In this document: positions 1 through 8,609 of the stretch, in pieces
Layout of the letters: every line of letters starts with the position of its first letter
Position numbering within the stretch: position 1 is the first letter of the stretch
From: Kytococcus schroeteri
Lineage (GTDB): Bacteria; Actinomycetota; Actinomycetes; Actinomycetales; Dermatophilaceae
Direction: 5' to 3'
Assembly: GCF_042433515.1 (NCBI RefSeq)
Contig: NZ_JBHLVH010000012.1
Span: 59,339 to 123,338, forward strand
Length of the DNA stretch: 64,000 nt
The notes under the pieces: model-generated
The model's database searches: none
The model's input: only the letters and a program-made list of their open reading frames with translations
Told to the model about the DNA's origin: nothing
Program-made: the position numbers and the translations under genes

Positions 1-401
1 ACGCGCGCACCCTCGCGCACTGGCTGGCCGAGCACCCGCAGGTGCAGCGCGTCCACTGGGCCGGGCTGCCGGACCACCCCTCCCACGCGGTGTCGGCGCG
101 CTACCTGCCCGACGGTCCCGGCTCGGTCGTCTCCTTCGAGCTGGCCGGCGGTGCCGAGGAGGGGCGCGCCTTCGTCTCCGCCCTGCGCCTGCACAGCCAC
201 GTGGCCAACATCGGCGACGTGCGCTCGCTGGTCATCCACCCGGCATCCACCACGCACGCCCAGCTCTCCGAGGCCGACCAGCGCGCGGCCGGCGTCACCC
301 CCGGGCTGGTGCGGCTCAGCGTCGGCATCGAGGACGTGGACGACCTGCGCGCCGACCTCGAGCGGGGGTTCGCGGCCGTGGCTGTCGGGGGTGCGCGGTG
401 A
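1..401 (+). CDS. metY: O-acetylhomoserine sulfhydrylase, C-terminal part
   Basis: The gene enters from outside the window, so only the last ~132 residues are present. The fragment has the C-terminal domain of the Cys/Met-metabolism PLP enzymes: the SYVANI-like segment appears as HSHVANIGDVRSLVIHPAS, followed by TTHAQLSEADQRAAGV and a closing LVRLSVGIEDVDDLRADL. These are typical of O-acetylhomoserine (thiol)-lyase, which makes homocysteine from O-acetylhomoserine and sulfide in the cytoplasm. The PLP lysine lies upstream and cannot be seen. Its stop codon overlaps the start of metX (GTGA), so the two are translationally coupled and supply and use the same intermediate. Confidence 0.9.
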   Translation, partial: ARTLAHWLAEHPQVQRVHWAGLPDHPSHAVSARYLPDGPGSVVSFELAGGAEEGRAFVSALRLHSHVANIGDVRSLVIHPASTTHAQLSEADQRAAGVTPGLVRLSVGIEDVDDLRADLERGFAAVAVGGAR

Positions 402-1501
402 CCGCCACGCTCCCGAGGCGTGGCGCGGTGTCCGCCGGCGCCGGGGCACCTGCACCGCGGCACCGCGTCGTGCGCCCCGGGCCGGTGCGCCTGGAGGGTG
501 GTGCGCTGCTGGACCCCGAGGTGTCGCTGCGCACCTGGGGAGCCCCCGCGGCGCCCGACGGCTCCAACGTGGTGGTGGTGCTGCACGCCCTGACCGGCGA
601 CTCCCACGTGGGCGGCCCCGGTGGCCCGGCGCACTGCCCGCGCGGGTGGTGGCCGGACCTCATCGGGCCCGGGCGCCCCCTGGACACGCGGCGCCTGCAC
701 GTGGTGGCGCCGGACGTGCTCGGCGGGTGCAGCGGCACCACCGGCCCGGCGAGCCCCGCCCCGGACGGGCGCCGGTGGGGCAGTCGCTTCCCGGCCGTGA
801 CGGTGCGCGACCAGGTGGCCGTGGAGGTGGCCGCCGTGCGCGCGCTGGGCCTGCGCCGGGTGGGGTACGTGCTCGGCGCCTCGGCCGGTGGCATGCGCGC
901 CCTGGAGTGGGGCCTGCAGCGCGAGGTGGAGGCGGGGCACCTGTGCGTGGTGGCCGCGCCGGCCGTGGCCTCGGCGGACCTGCGCGGCGGCCTGGCCCTG
1001 CAGCGGCAGGCGGTGACCGCCGACCCGGCGTGGCGGGGCGGTGACCACCCGTCGGGGGCGGGCCCGGTGGCCGGGCTCGCCCTGGCCCGGCGGATGGCGA
1101 TGCTCACCTACCGCAGCGCCGACGGCCTCGAGGAGCGCTTCGGGGAGGGGTCGCCGGGCACCTGCGCCTCGGGTGGCTCGGTGACGGCCTGGCTGGACCA
1201 CCACGGGGACTCGTTCGTGCGGCGCTTCGACGCCGGGGCGTACCTCGCCCTCATCGACGCGATGGCGAGCCACGACGTGGGGCGCGGGCGCGGGGGAGTG
1301 CCGGCGGCCCTGGCCGCCGTCCACGCCCGGGTGACGGCGGTGGGCGTGAGCAGCGACCGGCTGGTGCGCCCCGAGGAGGTGCGCCGGGTGGCGGCGCTCG
1401 CCGGGGGCCGCTACCTGCAGGTGGAGTCCGCCAGCGGCCACGACGGGTTCCTCACCGAGACCGAGGCCGTGGCGGGGCTGCTGGGCTCGGTGCTGGCCTG
1501 A
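398..1501 (+). CDS. metX: Homoserine O-acetyltransferase
   Basis: A 367-residue alpha/beta-hydrolase-fold acyltransferase that acetylates homoserine with acetyl-CoA, the first committed step to methionine. The family motif HALTGDSH lies at residues 63-70. The nucleophile is Ser162 in GASAGGM (the family usually has GGSLGGM), and the triad is completed by Asp320 (VSSDRLVRP) and His348 (SGHDGF). Length is normal for the family. The GTG start overlaps the metY stop, which fixes the start. The acyl donor (acetyl versus succinyl) is inferred from the actinobacterial context and from the neighbouring O-acetylhomoserine-using MetY. Confidence 0.92.
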   Translation: MTATLPRRGAVSAGAGAPAPRHRVVRPGPVRLEGGALLDPEVSLRTWGAPAAPDGSNVVVVLHALTGDSHVGGPGGPAHCPRGWWPDLIGPGRPLDTRRLHVVAPDVLGGCSGTTGPASPAPDGRRWGSRFPAVTVRDQVAVEVAAVRALGLRRVGYVLGASAGGMRALEWGLQREVEAGHLCVVAAPAVASADLRGGLALQRQAVTADPAWRGGDHPSGAGPVAGLALARRMAMLTYRSADGLEERFGEGSPGTCASGGSVTAWLDHHGDSFVRRFDAGAYLALIDAMASHDVGRGRGGVPAALAAVHARVTAVGVSSDRLVRPEEVRRVAALAGGRYLQVESASGHDGFLTETEAVAGLLGSVLA

Positions 1502-1534
1502 GCGAGGGTGGCAGGGCGTGCGCGGCCCGGGTCG

Positions 1535-1562
1535 TGGACAACCTGCCTGACCGTGCCACGAT
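1535..1562 (+). promoter_or_regulatory. Predicted promoter of the MTA/SAH nucleosidase gene
   Basis: TGGACA at 1535-1540 and CACGAT at 1557-1562 are separated by 16 bp and resemble -35 and -10 boxes. The -10 box ends 7 nt before the ATG at 1570, so the mRNA would be leaderless. This supports the ATG at 1570 over an in-frame GTG at 1534, which would lie inside the promoter. Confidence 0.45.
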
Positions 1563-1569
1563 GCGCGCC

Positions 1570-2268
1570 ATGACACGCGTGCTGGGAGTGCTGGGTGCCA
1601 TCGAGGCCGAGGTGGTGGCGCTGCGGGCGGCGCTGGAGGACGCCCACGAGGAGGTGGTGCTCGGCCTGACCGTCACCCGCGGCGTGCTCGACGGCATCCC
1701 CCTCGTGCTGGCGCGGTGCGGCGTGGGCAAGGTCAACGGGGCCCTGGGTGCCGCGGCCCTGCGGGTCGCCGGGGCCGAGGCGGTGCTCTTCACCGGGGTG
1801 GCCGGCGGCATCGCGCCGGGGGTGGCCGTCGGGGACCTCGTGGTGGCCGATGACGTGGTGCAGCACGACGTGGACGTCACCCCGCTGGGCCGCGGGCCCG
1901 GCGAGCTCCTCGGCGAGCCGCTGGCCTGGTCGGCCGACGACCGGCTGCGCGCCGCTTGCGAACGGGCCGCTCGCGCCATCGCCGAGGACGCCGCGGTCCA
2001 CACCGGGCGGGTGGCCTCGGGCGACCAGTTCGTCGCCAGCGGGGCCGCGCGCGCCCGCATCCACGAGGTGTTCGGCGCCCTGGCCGCCGAGATGGAGGGT
2101 GCCGCCACCGCCCAGGCCTGCGCACGCATGGGGCTGCCCTGGGCCGTGGTGCGCAGCATCAGCGACAGCGCCGACGAGGGAGCGGTGGAGGACTTCCCGG
2201 CGTTCCTGGAGATGGCCGCCCGCCGCGGGGAGGCGCTGGTGCGGCAGGTGGTGCGCGAGCTGGCCTGA
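1570..2268 (+). CDS. mtn: 5'-methylthioadenosine/S-adenosylhomocysteine nucleosidase-like
   Basis: 232 residues of the PNP/UDP phosphorylase fold. It hydrolyses the glycosidic bond of methylthioadenosine and S-adenosylhomocysteine, recycling methionine by-products. Key residues of the MTAN family are present: Glu12 (GAIEAE), the FTGVAGG loop (74-80), Glu176 in EMEGAA, and the catalytic Asp199 in SISDSAD. The start at 1570 is chosen because it begins exactly at the conserved N-terminus and follows a good -10 box. Futalosine hydrolase is a close relative and cannot be fully excluded, but the neighbouring metY-metX pair favours a methionine-salvage role. Confidence 0.82.
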   Translation: MTRVLGVLGAIEAEVVALRAALEDAHEEVVLGLTVTRGVLDGIPLVLARCGVGKVNGALGAAALRVAGAEAVLFTGVAGGIAPGVAVGDLVVADDVVQHDVDVTPLGRGPGELLGEPLAWSADDRLRAACERAARAIAEDAAVHTGRVASGDQFVASGAARARIHEVFGALAAEMEGAATAQACARMGLPWAVVRSISDSADEGAVEDFPAFLEMAARRGEALVRQVVRELA

Positions 2269-2326
2269 GGTCCGCTGCCCGGCAGCCGCGGGTGTCGCCC
2301 CGACCTGACCCGCCTGGTTGCGCCGC

Positions 2327-2332
2327 TACGGT
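2327..2332 (+). promoter_or_regulatory. -10 box (TACGGT), leaderless start
   Basis: TACGGT lies 5 nt before the ATG at 2338, with no ribosome binding site between. It is one of a series of identical arrangements in this window. Confidence 0.45.
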
Positions 2333-2337
2333 GACCC

Positions 2338-3192
2338 ATGACCTGGAAGCAGCGCGCCAGGCGTGCCCTCGACCACCCCGTGGCCGGCATCCCGGCGCGC
2401 GCCGCCTTCACCGCCCTGGCCACCGCCCAGCTCGCCCGGGCCGCCCGGCACGACCGCCGCACCGTCGGGCTGCCCACCCCCGAGCAGCGAGCCGACACCG
2501 CCGAGCACGTCACCATCGCCGTGAAGACCTTCATGCGGCCCGCCACCTGCCGCCGCTTCATCCGCTCCGCGCGGACGTGGTGCCTCTGCCGTTCAACTCC
2601 GGGGTCCCCGTGGGGCGCAACCTCGCCCTCTCGATGGTGGACACCGAGTTCACGCTGGTGACCGACGACGACCACGTCTTCACCGCCGCCACGCAGATCC
2701 ACCGGGCCGTGGAGTACCTGCGGGCCACGCCGGAGGTCGACATCGTGGGCCTGGCGCTGGTGGGGCTGCCCCAGAACGAGGCCGGTGACCTGCGCTACCC
2801 GCGCATGGTGGAGGGGACCCTCCCGCCGCTGCGCGAGGACGACGAGGCGCTCAACGGCCTGCCGGTGCGTCTCATGGTGGCCCAGAACTACGTGACCCGC
2901 ACCGAGTCGCTGCGCCGCATCGGGTGGGACGAGGGGGGTGCGCATGACCGACCACAAGGACTTCTTCCACCGGGCCTCCGGGCGGCTGGTCACCGTGATC
3001 GACATGGGGTCCGGCAGCTACCACGTGCGCACGCCCTTCAAGAAGGACTACATGAGCTACCGCGACGCCGTGGCGGACGACGGTGCCTACCTGACCCGCA
3101 AGTGGGCGGCCGTGGTCGCGGGGGAGATCCCCTCGGACACCACCTGCTACGGCGGGAGCTCCGCCGAGCGGCGCGCGGCCCGCGGCGTCTGA
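2338..3192 (+). pseudogene. Broken glycosyltransferase-like gene
   Basis: Three reading frames must be joined to obtain one protein. The first frame (2338 to about 2570) encodes an N-terminus with VKTFMRPATCRRFIRS, the second (about 2570-2935) encodes VPLPFNSGVPVGRNLALSM, the DXD-like TLVTDDDHVF and a closing RRIGWDE, and the third (from 2939) encodes MTDHKDFFHR and YMSYRDAVADDGAYL. The order matches GT-A fold glycosyltransferases of the beta-1,4-N-acetylgalactosaminyltransferase type. The first junction lacks the stretch that usually follows the RS helix (roughly 20-30 residues), so it is a real deletion. The second is one extra G in a run of six G at 2933-2938. Product and substrate are unknown. 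Confidence 0.6.
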
Positions 3193-3237
3193 TCCCGCGG
3201 GGCCGGAGGGGTTCCGCGGCCAGCAGGACGGCCCGGG

Positions 3238-3243
3238 TAGCGT
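3238..3243 (+). promoter_or_regulatory. -10 box (TAGCGT), leaderless start
   Basis: TAGCGT is followed by 7 nt and then GTG at 3251. This decides the start of the alpha/beta-hydrolase gene: the alternative GTG at 3242 lies inside the box. Confidence 0.45.
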
Positions 3244-3250
3244 GGCGCGG

Positions 3251-3961
3251 GTGAGCGACGACCTGCCTGAACTGCCCGACGTGACCGTCCCGGACGACCT
3301 CTCCGGCCTCGAGGAGGCCACGCCCGGCCCCACCCCGCTGGCCCTGGTGCACGGGCTGGGCTCCAACCCCATCGACTGGCAGGACGTCGTGAGCCGGGTG
3401 GGGGCCTCGCGCCCCATGGCCGCGCCGTGGGTGGACGCGCTCAAGCCCAACCGCCCGGCGGGCCCGCTGGACCTCTCCGCCTGCGCCTCGGCCGTGCTCT
3501 ACACCGGCGACGTCATGACCTGGCGCCAGTTCGACCTGGTGGGGCAGGACGTGGGCGGCATGGTGGGTGCCACGCTGGCGGCCGAGCACCCGGAGAAGGT
3601 GCGTCGACTGGTGCTCTCGGGCGTCTTCGTCTCGATGCCGAAGATGGCCGTGCGCATGCAGAAGCTCGCCCTGCAGGCCCAGACCCGCAACGCGCTCGTG
3701 GCCCAGGGCATCGACCGCCAACGCACCCTGCAGACCCTGGACACCCTCGCCGGGCTGGACCTCACCGAGACCCTGCGGGCCGTGCAGCAGCCCACCCTCG
3801 TGCTCGTGGGCGCCGGTGACCGCGCGGGGAGGGCGATGGCCCGCCAGGTGGCCGAGCTGCTGCCCGACGGCCGCGTGCAGGAGATCCCGGGCGCCGGCCG
3901 CCGCCCCGCGCTGGAGGCCCCCGAGGCCTACGCCGACGCGGTGGTGGAGTTCACCGCGTGA
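3251..3961 (+). CDS. Alpha/beta-hydrolase-fold protein with altered catalytic residues
   Basis: 236 residues with a clear alpha/beta-hydrolase layout: an oxyanion-hole strand LALVHGLGS near the N-terminus, a nucleophile elbow LVGQDVGGMVG, and a C-terminal segment GAGRRPALEAPEAYADAVVEF. In ordinary members the elbow is GHSxGG and the C-terminal motif is GAGHxPxxExPE. Here the nucleophile position is Asp100 and the catalytic His position is Arg217. Asp nucleophiles occur in haloalkane dehalogenases and epoxide hydrolases, but those still need the His, so this protein is probably not a normal hydrolase. The stop overlaps the next gene (GTGA). Function unknown. Confidence 0.75.
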   Translation: MSDDLPELPDVTVPDDLSGLEEATPGPTPLALVHGLGSNPIDWQDVVSRVGASRPMAAPWVDALKPNRPAGPLDLSACASAVLYTGDVMTWRQFDLVGQDVGGMVGATLAAEHPEKVRRLVLSGVFVSMPKMAVRMQKLALQAQTRNALVAQGIDRQRTLQTLDTLAGLDLTETLRAVQQPTLVLVGAGDRAGRAMARQVAELLPDGRVQEIPGAGRRPALEAPEAYADAVVEFTA

Positions 3962-4644
3962 GGAGCGGCCCCCTCCCGGAGCGCAGCAAGGACGGCTCGG
4001 TCCACGTCACCGACGAGCGGGTCAACACCCTCTCCCACCTGGTGGGCTCCTGCTTCGCGCTGCTCGGTGGCGCGGTGCTCGTCACGCAGGCCGCCACCAC
4101 CGGTGACCCCTGGCGCATCGTCGGTGCCGGCGTCTACTCCGCCACCCTGCTCCTGCTGTTCGTGGCCAGCACCCTGCACCACGGTCTCGACCTGGGGGAA
4201 CGGGGCGACACCGTGCTGCGCACCCTGGACTACACGGCCGTGTTCGCCCTCATCGCCGGGACGGTGACGCCGTTGGTGCTGGTGGACGTGCGCACGCCGC
4301 TGGGGTGGGCGGTGCTGGGCACGGTGTGGGCGATCGCCGTGGGCGGCATCGTGCTGCGCGCGGTGAACCCCCGGCTGCCCAAGGAGGTCACCAACACGCT
4401 CTACATCGTGCTGGGGTGGATGCCGGTGGCCCTGGTGGCCGGGGACGTCACCCTCCCGGCCGGCATGTTGGCGCTGCTGGCCGCCGGCGGGGTGGTCTAC
4501 TCCCTCGGCTTCGTCGTGTTCATCCTCGAACGGCCCAACCCGTGGCCAGGGGTGGTGGGTTTCCACGAGATCTGGCACGTGCTGGTGGTGCTGGCCGCGG
4601 CCCTGCACTGGGCGATGGTGGCGGCGTACGTGGTGCCCGCCTGA
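3958..4644 (+). CDS. Hemolysin III / PAQR family membrane protein
   Basis: 228 residues with about seven membrane segments. It has the three conserved polar motifs of the HlyIII/PAQR superfamily: ERVNTLSHLVG near residue 20, STLHHG near residue 70, and HEIWHVLVVLAAALHW at the end. These His residues bind a metal in characterised PAQR proteins. Haemolytic activity is not implied; a lipid-hydrolase or membrane-homeostasis role is typical of the superfamily. Its GTG start overlaps the stop of the upstream gene, so the two are co-transcribed. Confidence 0.85.
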   Translation: MRSGPLPERSKDGSVHVTDERVNTLSHLVGSCFALLGGAVLVTQAATTGDPWRIVGAGVYSATLLLLFVASTLHHGLDLGERGDTVLRTLDYTAVFALIAGTVTPLVLVDVRTPLGWAVLGTVWAIAVGGIVLRAVNPRLPKEVTNTLYIVLGWMPVALVAGDVTLPAGMLALLAAGGVVYSLGFVVFILERPNPWPGVVGFHEIWHVLVVLAAALHWAMVAAYVVPA

Positions 4645-4683
4645 GGCAGGCCGGCGCGCGGCACGGGCGTGGGCGTGGCGCGC

Positions 4684-5349
4684 TCAGCGGCCGTAGCGGT
4701 CGGCCCAGGTGAGCACCTCGTCCACGTACTGGCCGGAGTTGTTGTACCGCTTGATGGCGGCGCGCAGCGTGGCGTCGTCCTGGAGGTCGCGCTCCTGGTT
4801 GCCGCAGATGAGCCGCGCCGCGGCCAGTGAGGCGTCGTAGATGTTCTGCGGGTCCTTCTGGCCGTCGCCGTTGCCGTCCTGCCCCAGCTCGGACCACGTG
4901 AGCGGGATGAACTGCATGGGTCCCACGGCGCGGTCGTACTCGGCGTCACCGTCCAGCTCGCCGCCGTCGGTGTCGCCGTGGCCGGTCACGTTGCCGCCGG
5001 CGCCGGAGCCGTCGAGCCGCGCTCCGAAGATGGGTGGGTCGGCGCGGCCGGTGTCGTCGAGCTTGCCGCCGTTGGCGTGCTTGGACTCCACCCGCCCGAT
5101 GCCGGCCAGCACCTGCCAGTCGAGGTCATGGCACGGGCGGTCGAACTCCTCGGCGCCCTTCGCGGCCTTCTGGTAGGCGTCGAGGGCGGTCGGCGGGATG
5201 TCGTCGGCCCGCTCGTTGGCCGGGTTGAGCGTGGCCACGAGCCAGGCCAGCACGATGCCGCCCAGCACCACCAGGGCGATCCAGACACGGCGGTCCGACC
5301 GGCCAGGGCGGCGGGCCGGGCGGCGTCGTCTGGCGCGGGGCGCGGACAT
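4684..5349 (-). CDS. Membrane-anchored lytic murein transglycosylase
   Basis: 221 residues: a basic N-terminus, one membrane anchor (about 23-41) and an extracytoplasmic lysozyme-like SLT domain. The catalytic Glu is Glu88 in GIGRVESKH, followed by the conserved VGPMQFIPLTW and YNNSGQYVDEVL. Proteins of this type cleave peptidoglycan to 1,6-anhydro-muropeptides, outside the membrane, during growth or remodelling. It converges with the HlyIII gene and is separated from the UvrA-like gene by 35 bp. Confidence 0.85.
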   Translation of the reverse strand: MSAPRARRRRPARRPGRSDRRVWIALVVLGGIVLAWLVATLNPANERADDIPPTALDAYQKAAKGAEEFDRPCHDLDWQVLAGIGRVESKHANGGKLDDTGRADPPIFGARLDGSGAGGNVTGHGDTDGGELDGDAEYDRAVGPMQFIPLTWSELGQDGNGDGQKDPQNIYDASLAAARLICGNQERDLQDDATLRAAIKRYNNSGQYVDEVLTWADRYGR

Positions 5350-5384
5350 GGGACTCCTGGGACGGGGTGAGGGGCGGGCGCAGC

Positions 5385-8021
5385 CTACCCAGCCGGGCTG
5401 GATGCGATGACCCGTCCGCCCTCGGAACCGGCGCCGGGCCCCATCTCCACCAGGTGGTCAGCGGTGCCCAGGGCCACTGGGTCGTGCTCGGCCAGCACCA
5501 CGGTGTGCCCGGCATCGGCCAGGGTGTGCAGTTGGCGCAGCAGGCGGTGCGTGTCCGCCGGGTGGAGACCGGTGGTGGGCTCGTCGAAGAGGTACAGGGT
5601 GGGCTGGCGGCGGCGGGTGCGCAGCTCGGTGGCCAGCTTGATGCGCTGCGCCTCGCCGCCGGACAGCTCGGTGGCCGGGTGCCCCAGGCGCAGGTAGCCC
5701 AGACCGAGGGTGGCCAGCGCCTCCACGGTGCGCCGCACGGGGGCCTCGTCGGCGAAGACGGTGCGCGCCTCGTCCACGGTGAGGTCCAGCACCTCGGCGA
5801 TGGTGAGCCCGTTCCAGCGCACCTCGAGGGTCTCGTCGTCATAGCGGGCGCCGTGGCAGTCCGGGCAGATCGAGTACGTGCCGGGCATGAAGAGCAGCTC
5901 CACCGAGACTGAGCCCTGGCCCTCGCAGGTGGGGCAGCGGCCGGGAGCGGTGTTGAAGCTGAACCGGCCGGCGCCGAAGCCGCACTCCTTGGCCTCGGGG
6001 GTGGCGGCGAAGAGGCTGCGTACCCGGTCGAAGGCACCGGTGTAGGTGGCCAGGGTGGAGCGCGGCGAGCGGCCGATGGGCTTCTGCGTGATGCGCACCA
6101 GGCGCCCGGGCACCTCGGCGGGGTCCCCGTCATCGACCCCAGGAGTGGCCCCTCCAACGGTTCCGCCAGTGTGTTGAGTCGTCGACTCCCGGGGTCCGAT
6201 GGCGCTCACGACCCCGACGAGCGACGACTCACCGGGCGTGCCAGGGGTGGCGGGCGCGTCGTCCGCGGGGGCGTCGGCGTCGTCGGCCTCGGTGGCGACC
6301 TCCTCGGCGTGGGCGCGCACCGCCTCGGCGATGCCGTCCAGCAGTGAGCTCTTGCCGGAGCCGGAGACGCCGGTCACCACGGTGACGGCCCCCATCGGCA
6401 GGTCCACGTCCGCGCCGGCCACGGTGTGGCGGTGGATGCCGTGCACTCGCAGCCACCCGGTGGCCGCCCGGGGCCCGCCCTCGCGGACCTCCTCGGGGTG
6501 CACGGGGCGCTCCAGGTACCGCCCGGTGAGCGATGCGGACACCCCCGGCAACTCATCGACCGGCCCCGAGTGCAGCACGAGCCCGCCGTCCTGACCAGCG
6601 CCCGGCCCCACGTCCACCACGTGGTCGCAGGCCGCCACCACGGCCATGTCGTGCTCCACCACCAGCACCGTGTTGCCGCCCTCCACCAGGCGCCGCAGCA
6701 CGCGCAGGAGAGCCTCGGCGTCGCGCGGGTGCAGGCCGGCCGAGGGCTCGTCGAGCACGTAGACCACACCGAACAGCCCGGTGTGCAGCAGGGTGCCCAG
6801 GCGCAGCCGCTGCATCTCGCCGGGGGAGAGGGTGGGGCTGCGGCGGTCCAGGGAGAGGTGTCCCAGGCCCAGCTCCAGCAGCACGGCGGTGCGAGCCACG
6901 AGATCCGTCAGGAGGGCCCGCTCGGCGGCCTCCTGCGCGGTGGGTGCGGCGGGGGGCGGGACGTCGGGCGAGGTGGCGTCCCCGGCCGGCGCGTCCGCAT
7001 CGGGCAGGACGGCCAGGCGGGCGCGGGCCAGGCGGTCCACCTCGGTGACCGGCAGCGCGCTGAGCCCGACGATGCCGTGGCCCTGCCAGGTGACCTGCTG
7101 CGCGTCGGGACGCAGGCCGGCGCCGCCGCAGGTGGGGCACGGGCGGGACTCCACGAAGCGCAGCGCCCGGGCCCGCTGGGTGGCCGACTTCGTCTCGGCG
7201 AGGGTGCGCATCAGGTAGCGGCGGGCGGAGGAGAACTGGCCGGAGTACGGCCGCTGGATGCGCTCGGGGTCTCGCTCGGGCACCACCTGCACCACTGGCT
7301 GCTCGTCGGTGAACAGGATCCAGTCCCGGCTCTCCTGCGGCAGGGTGCGCCACGGCACCGTGACGTCGTACCCGAGCGTCGCGGTGATGTCGCGGTAGTT
7401 CTTGCCCTGCCAGGCGCCCGGCCACGCGGCGATCGCGCCCTCGGCGATGGAGAGGTCCGGGTCCGGCACCATCGAGGACTCGGTGGGCTCGTGCACCACG
7501 CCCAGTCCCGAGCACGCCGGGCAGGCGCCGGTGGCCGTGTTGGTGCTGAACGCGTCCGAGTAGAGCGTCTCGGCGCCCTCGGGGTAGGTGCCGCAGCGGC
7601 TGTACAGCATCCGCACGATGCTGCCGGTCTGGCTGACCGTGGCCACGGTGGAGCGCGAGGAGGTACCGCTGCTCGTGGCCTGCTGGCCCAGCGCGACCGC
7701 CGGCGGCAGACCGGTGATGCTGCGGACCTGCGGGTCGAGCGCGCCGTGGATGAGGCGCCGCGCGAAGGGGGCGACGGTCTCCAGGTAGCGGCGCTGGGCC
7801 TCGGCGTGGATCGTGCCGAAGGCCAGGGAGCTCTTGCCCGAGCCGGAGACGCCGGTGACGGCCACCAGGCGGTTGCGCGGGATGGTGACCGACACGTCGC
7901 GCAGGTTGTGCAGGTGCGCGCCGGTGACGGTGATGTGCGTGGCGTCGGTGGGGGTGGACGGGCTCGCGGCGGCGGGCTGGCTCGGGGGCTGGGCGAGGGA
8001 GTCAGTGGCACCGGACGTCAT
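5385..8021 (-). CDS. UvrA-like ABC ATPase lacking the UvrB-binding domain
   Basis: 878 residues with two ABC ATPase modules. Module 1 has Walker A TGVSGSGKSSLAFG near residue 60, signature LSPGEMQRLRLG (degenerate: SPGE instead of SGGE) and VVYVLDEPSAGLHPRD. Module 2 has TGVSGSGKSSLLDG, zinc-finger halves CPTC and CPDC, signature ELSGGEAQRIKLA and LYLFDEPTTGLHPAD. After the first Walker A the protein goes straight from MLYSRCGTYPEG to CPACSGLG, so the UvrB-binding insert of true UvrA is missing. This is the UvrA2/DrrC-like class, linked to drug or DNA-damage tolerance rather than standard excision repair. The start at 8021 is chosen because upstream codons overlap the toxin gene and lack family similarity. 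Confidence 0.85.
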   Translation of the reverse strand: MTSGATDSLAQPPSQPAAASPSTPTDATHITVTGAHLHNLRDVSVTIPRNRLVAVTGVSGSGKSSLAFGTIHAEAQRRYLETVAPFARRLIHGALDPQVRSITGLPPAVALGQQATSSGTSSRSTVATVSQTGSIVRMLYSRCGTYPEGAETLYSDAFSTNTATGACPACSGLGVVHEPTESSMVPDPDLSIAEGAIAAWPGAWQGKNYRDITATLGYDVTVPWRTLPQESRDWILFTDEQPVVQVVPERDPERIQRPYSGQFSSARRYLMRTLAETKSATQRARALRFVESRPCPTCGGAGLRPDAQQVTWQGHGIVGLSALPVTEVDRLARARLAVLPDADAPAGDATSPDVPPPAAPTAQEAAERALLTDLVARTAVLLELGLGHLSLDRRSPTLSPGEMQRLRLGTLLHTGLFGVVYVLDEPSAGLHPRDAEALLRVLRRLVEGGNTVLVVEHDMAVVAACDHVVDVGPGAGQDGGLVLHSGPVDELPGVSASLTGRYLERPVHPEEVREGGPRAATGWLRVHGIHRHTVAGADVDLPMGAVTVVTGVSGSGKSSLLDGIAEAVRAHAEEVATEADDADAPADDAPATPGTPGESSLVGVVSAIGPRESTTQHTGGTVGGATPGVDDGDPAEVPGRLVRITQKPIGRSPRSTLATYTGAFDRVRSLFAATPEAKECGFGAGRFSFNTAPGRCPTCEGQGSVSVELLFMPGTYSICPDCHGARYDDETLEVRWNGLTIAEVLDLTVDEARTVFADEAPVRRTVEALATLGLGYLRLGHPATELSGGEAQRIKLATELRTRRRQPTLYLFDEPTTGLHPADTHRLLRQLHTLADAGHTVVLAEHDPVALGTADHLVEMGPGAGSEGGRVIASSPAG

Positions 8022-8056
8022 CGGGCCAGTGTCGCAGCCGGGCGGGGAGGCGGGGC

Positions 8057-8383
8057 TCAGCCGCCCAGCACGGGCAGGTCGAGGTCGAAGGCGCGCACCA
8101 TGGCCACCGCCAGGTCGCGCTCCTGCCGGGGGTGCAGCCACCCGACCACACGCCCCAGGGAGGCGGTCGGCACGGTGACGACGTTGTCCAGCGAGGCCGC
8201 GCACTCGGCGTCGAGGCCGTTGGTCGGGCCCAGGGGGACCTCGCTGGAGAGGCCCTTGACGGTGCGGGTCACCGGAACAACGGTCACCTTCGTCAGGGCG
8301 GGGCGGGCCGCGTCGCGAGTCAGCACGAGGACAGGGCGGGTCTTGTCGAGTTGGGCGAGGCGGATCTCGCGCACGTCAGTCAC
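8057..8383 (-). CDS. MazF/PemK-type mRNA interferase toxin
   Basis: 108 residues with the CcdB/MazF barrel pattern: VREIRLAQLDKTRPVLVLTR at the N-terminus, KVTVVPVTRTVKGL, then PLGPTNGLDAECAASLDN and a closing helix. MazF proteins cut mRNA at short sites when freed from their antitoxin. The GTG start lies inside the antitoxin reading frame (8-bp overlap), the usual way of keeping antitoxin first. The catalytic Arg and Thr of MazF have plausible equivalents in RPVLVL and TRT, but I did not align them. Confidence 0.85.
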   Translation of the reverse strand: MTDVREIRLAQLDKTRPVLVLTRDAARPALTKVTVVPVTRTVKGLSSEVPLGPTNGLDAECAASLDNVVTVPTASLGRVVGWLHPRQERDLAVAMVRAFDLDLPVLGG

Positions 8384-8609
8384 CCACGGACACGTGGCCG
8401 ACGGTCCAGGCCACGAGGTCGTCCAGGTCGTCCTCGGCGCCTCTGGTCCGGAGCACCTCGGCGTCGTGCAGGGCTGCCAGGTGGCGCAGGTGACGCTCCA
8501 GGGCGGAGGAGACCAGCTCGGCCCGGCTGGCTGCCGTGCCGTCGCTCACGAGACGGTCGAGGGAGGCGACGAGTTCGTCGGGCAGGCGCACGGCGATCTG
8601 GGTGCTCAT
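8376..8609 (-). CDS. Ribbon-helix-helix antitoxin (MazE-like)
   Basis: 77 residues. The N-terminus MSTQIAVRLPDELVASLDRL is a typical CopG/Arc ribbon-helix-helix DNA-binding domain, followed by a long helix and an acidic tail (AEDDLDDL) suited to wrap the toxin. It precedes and overlaps the MazF-like gene, so the two form a type II toxin-antitoxin operon that should be autoregulated by the RHH domain. The ATG at 8609 is the first start that keeps the RHH strand intact. Confidence 0.85.
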   Translation of the reverse strand: MSTQIAVRLPDELVASLDRLVSDGTAASRAELVSSALERHLRHLAALHDAEVLRTRGAEDDLDDLVAWTVGHVSVGD

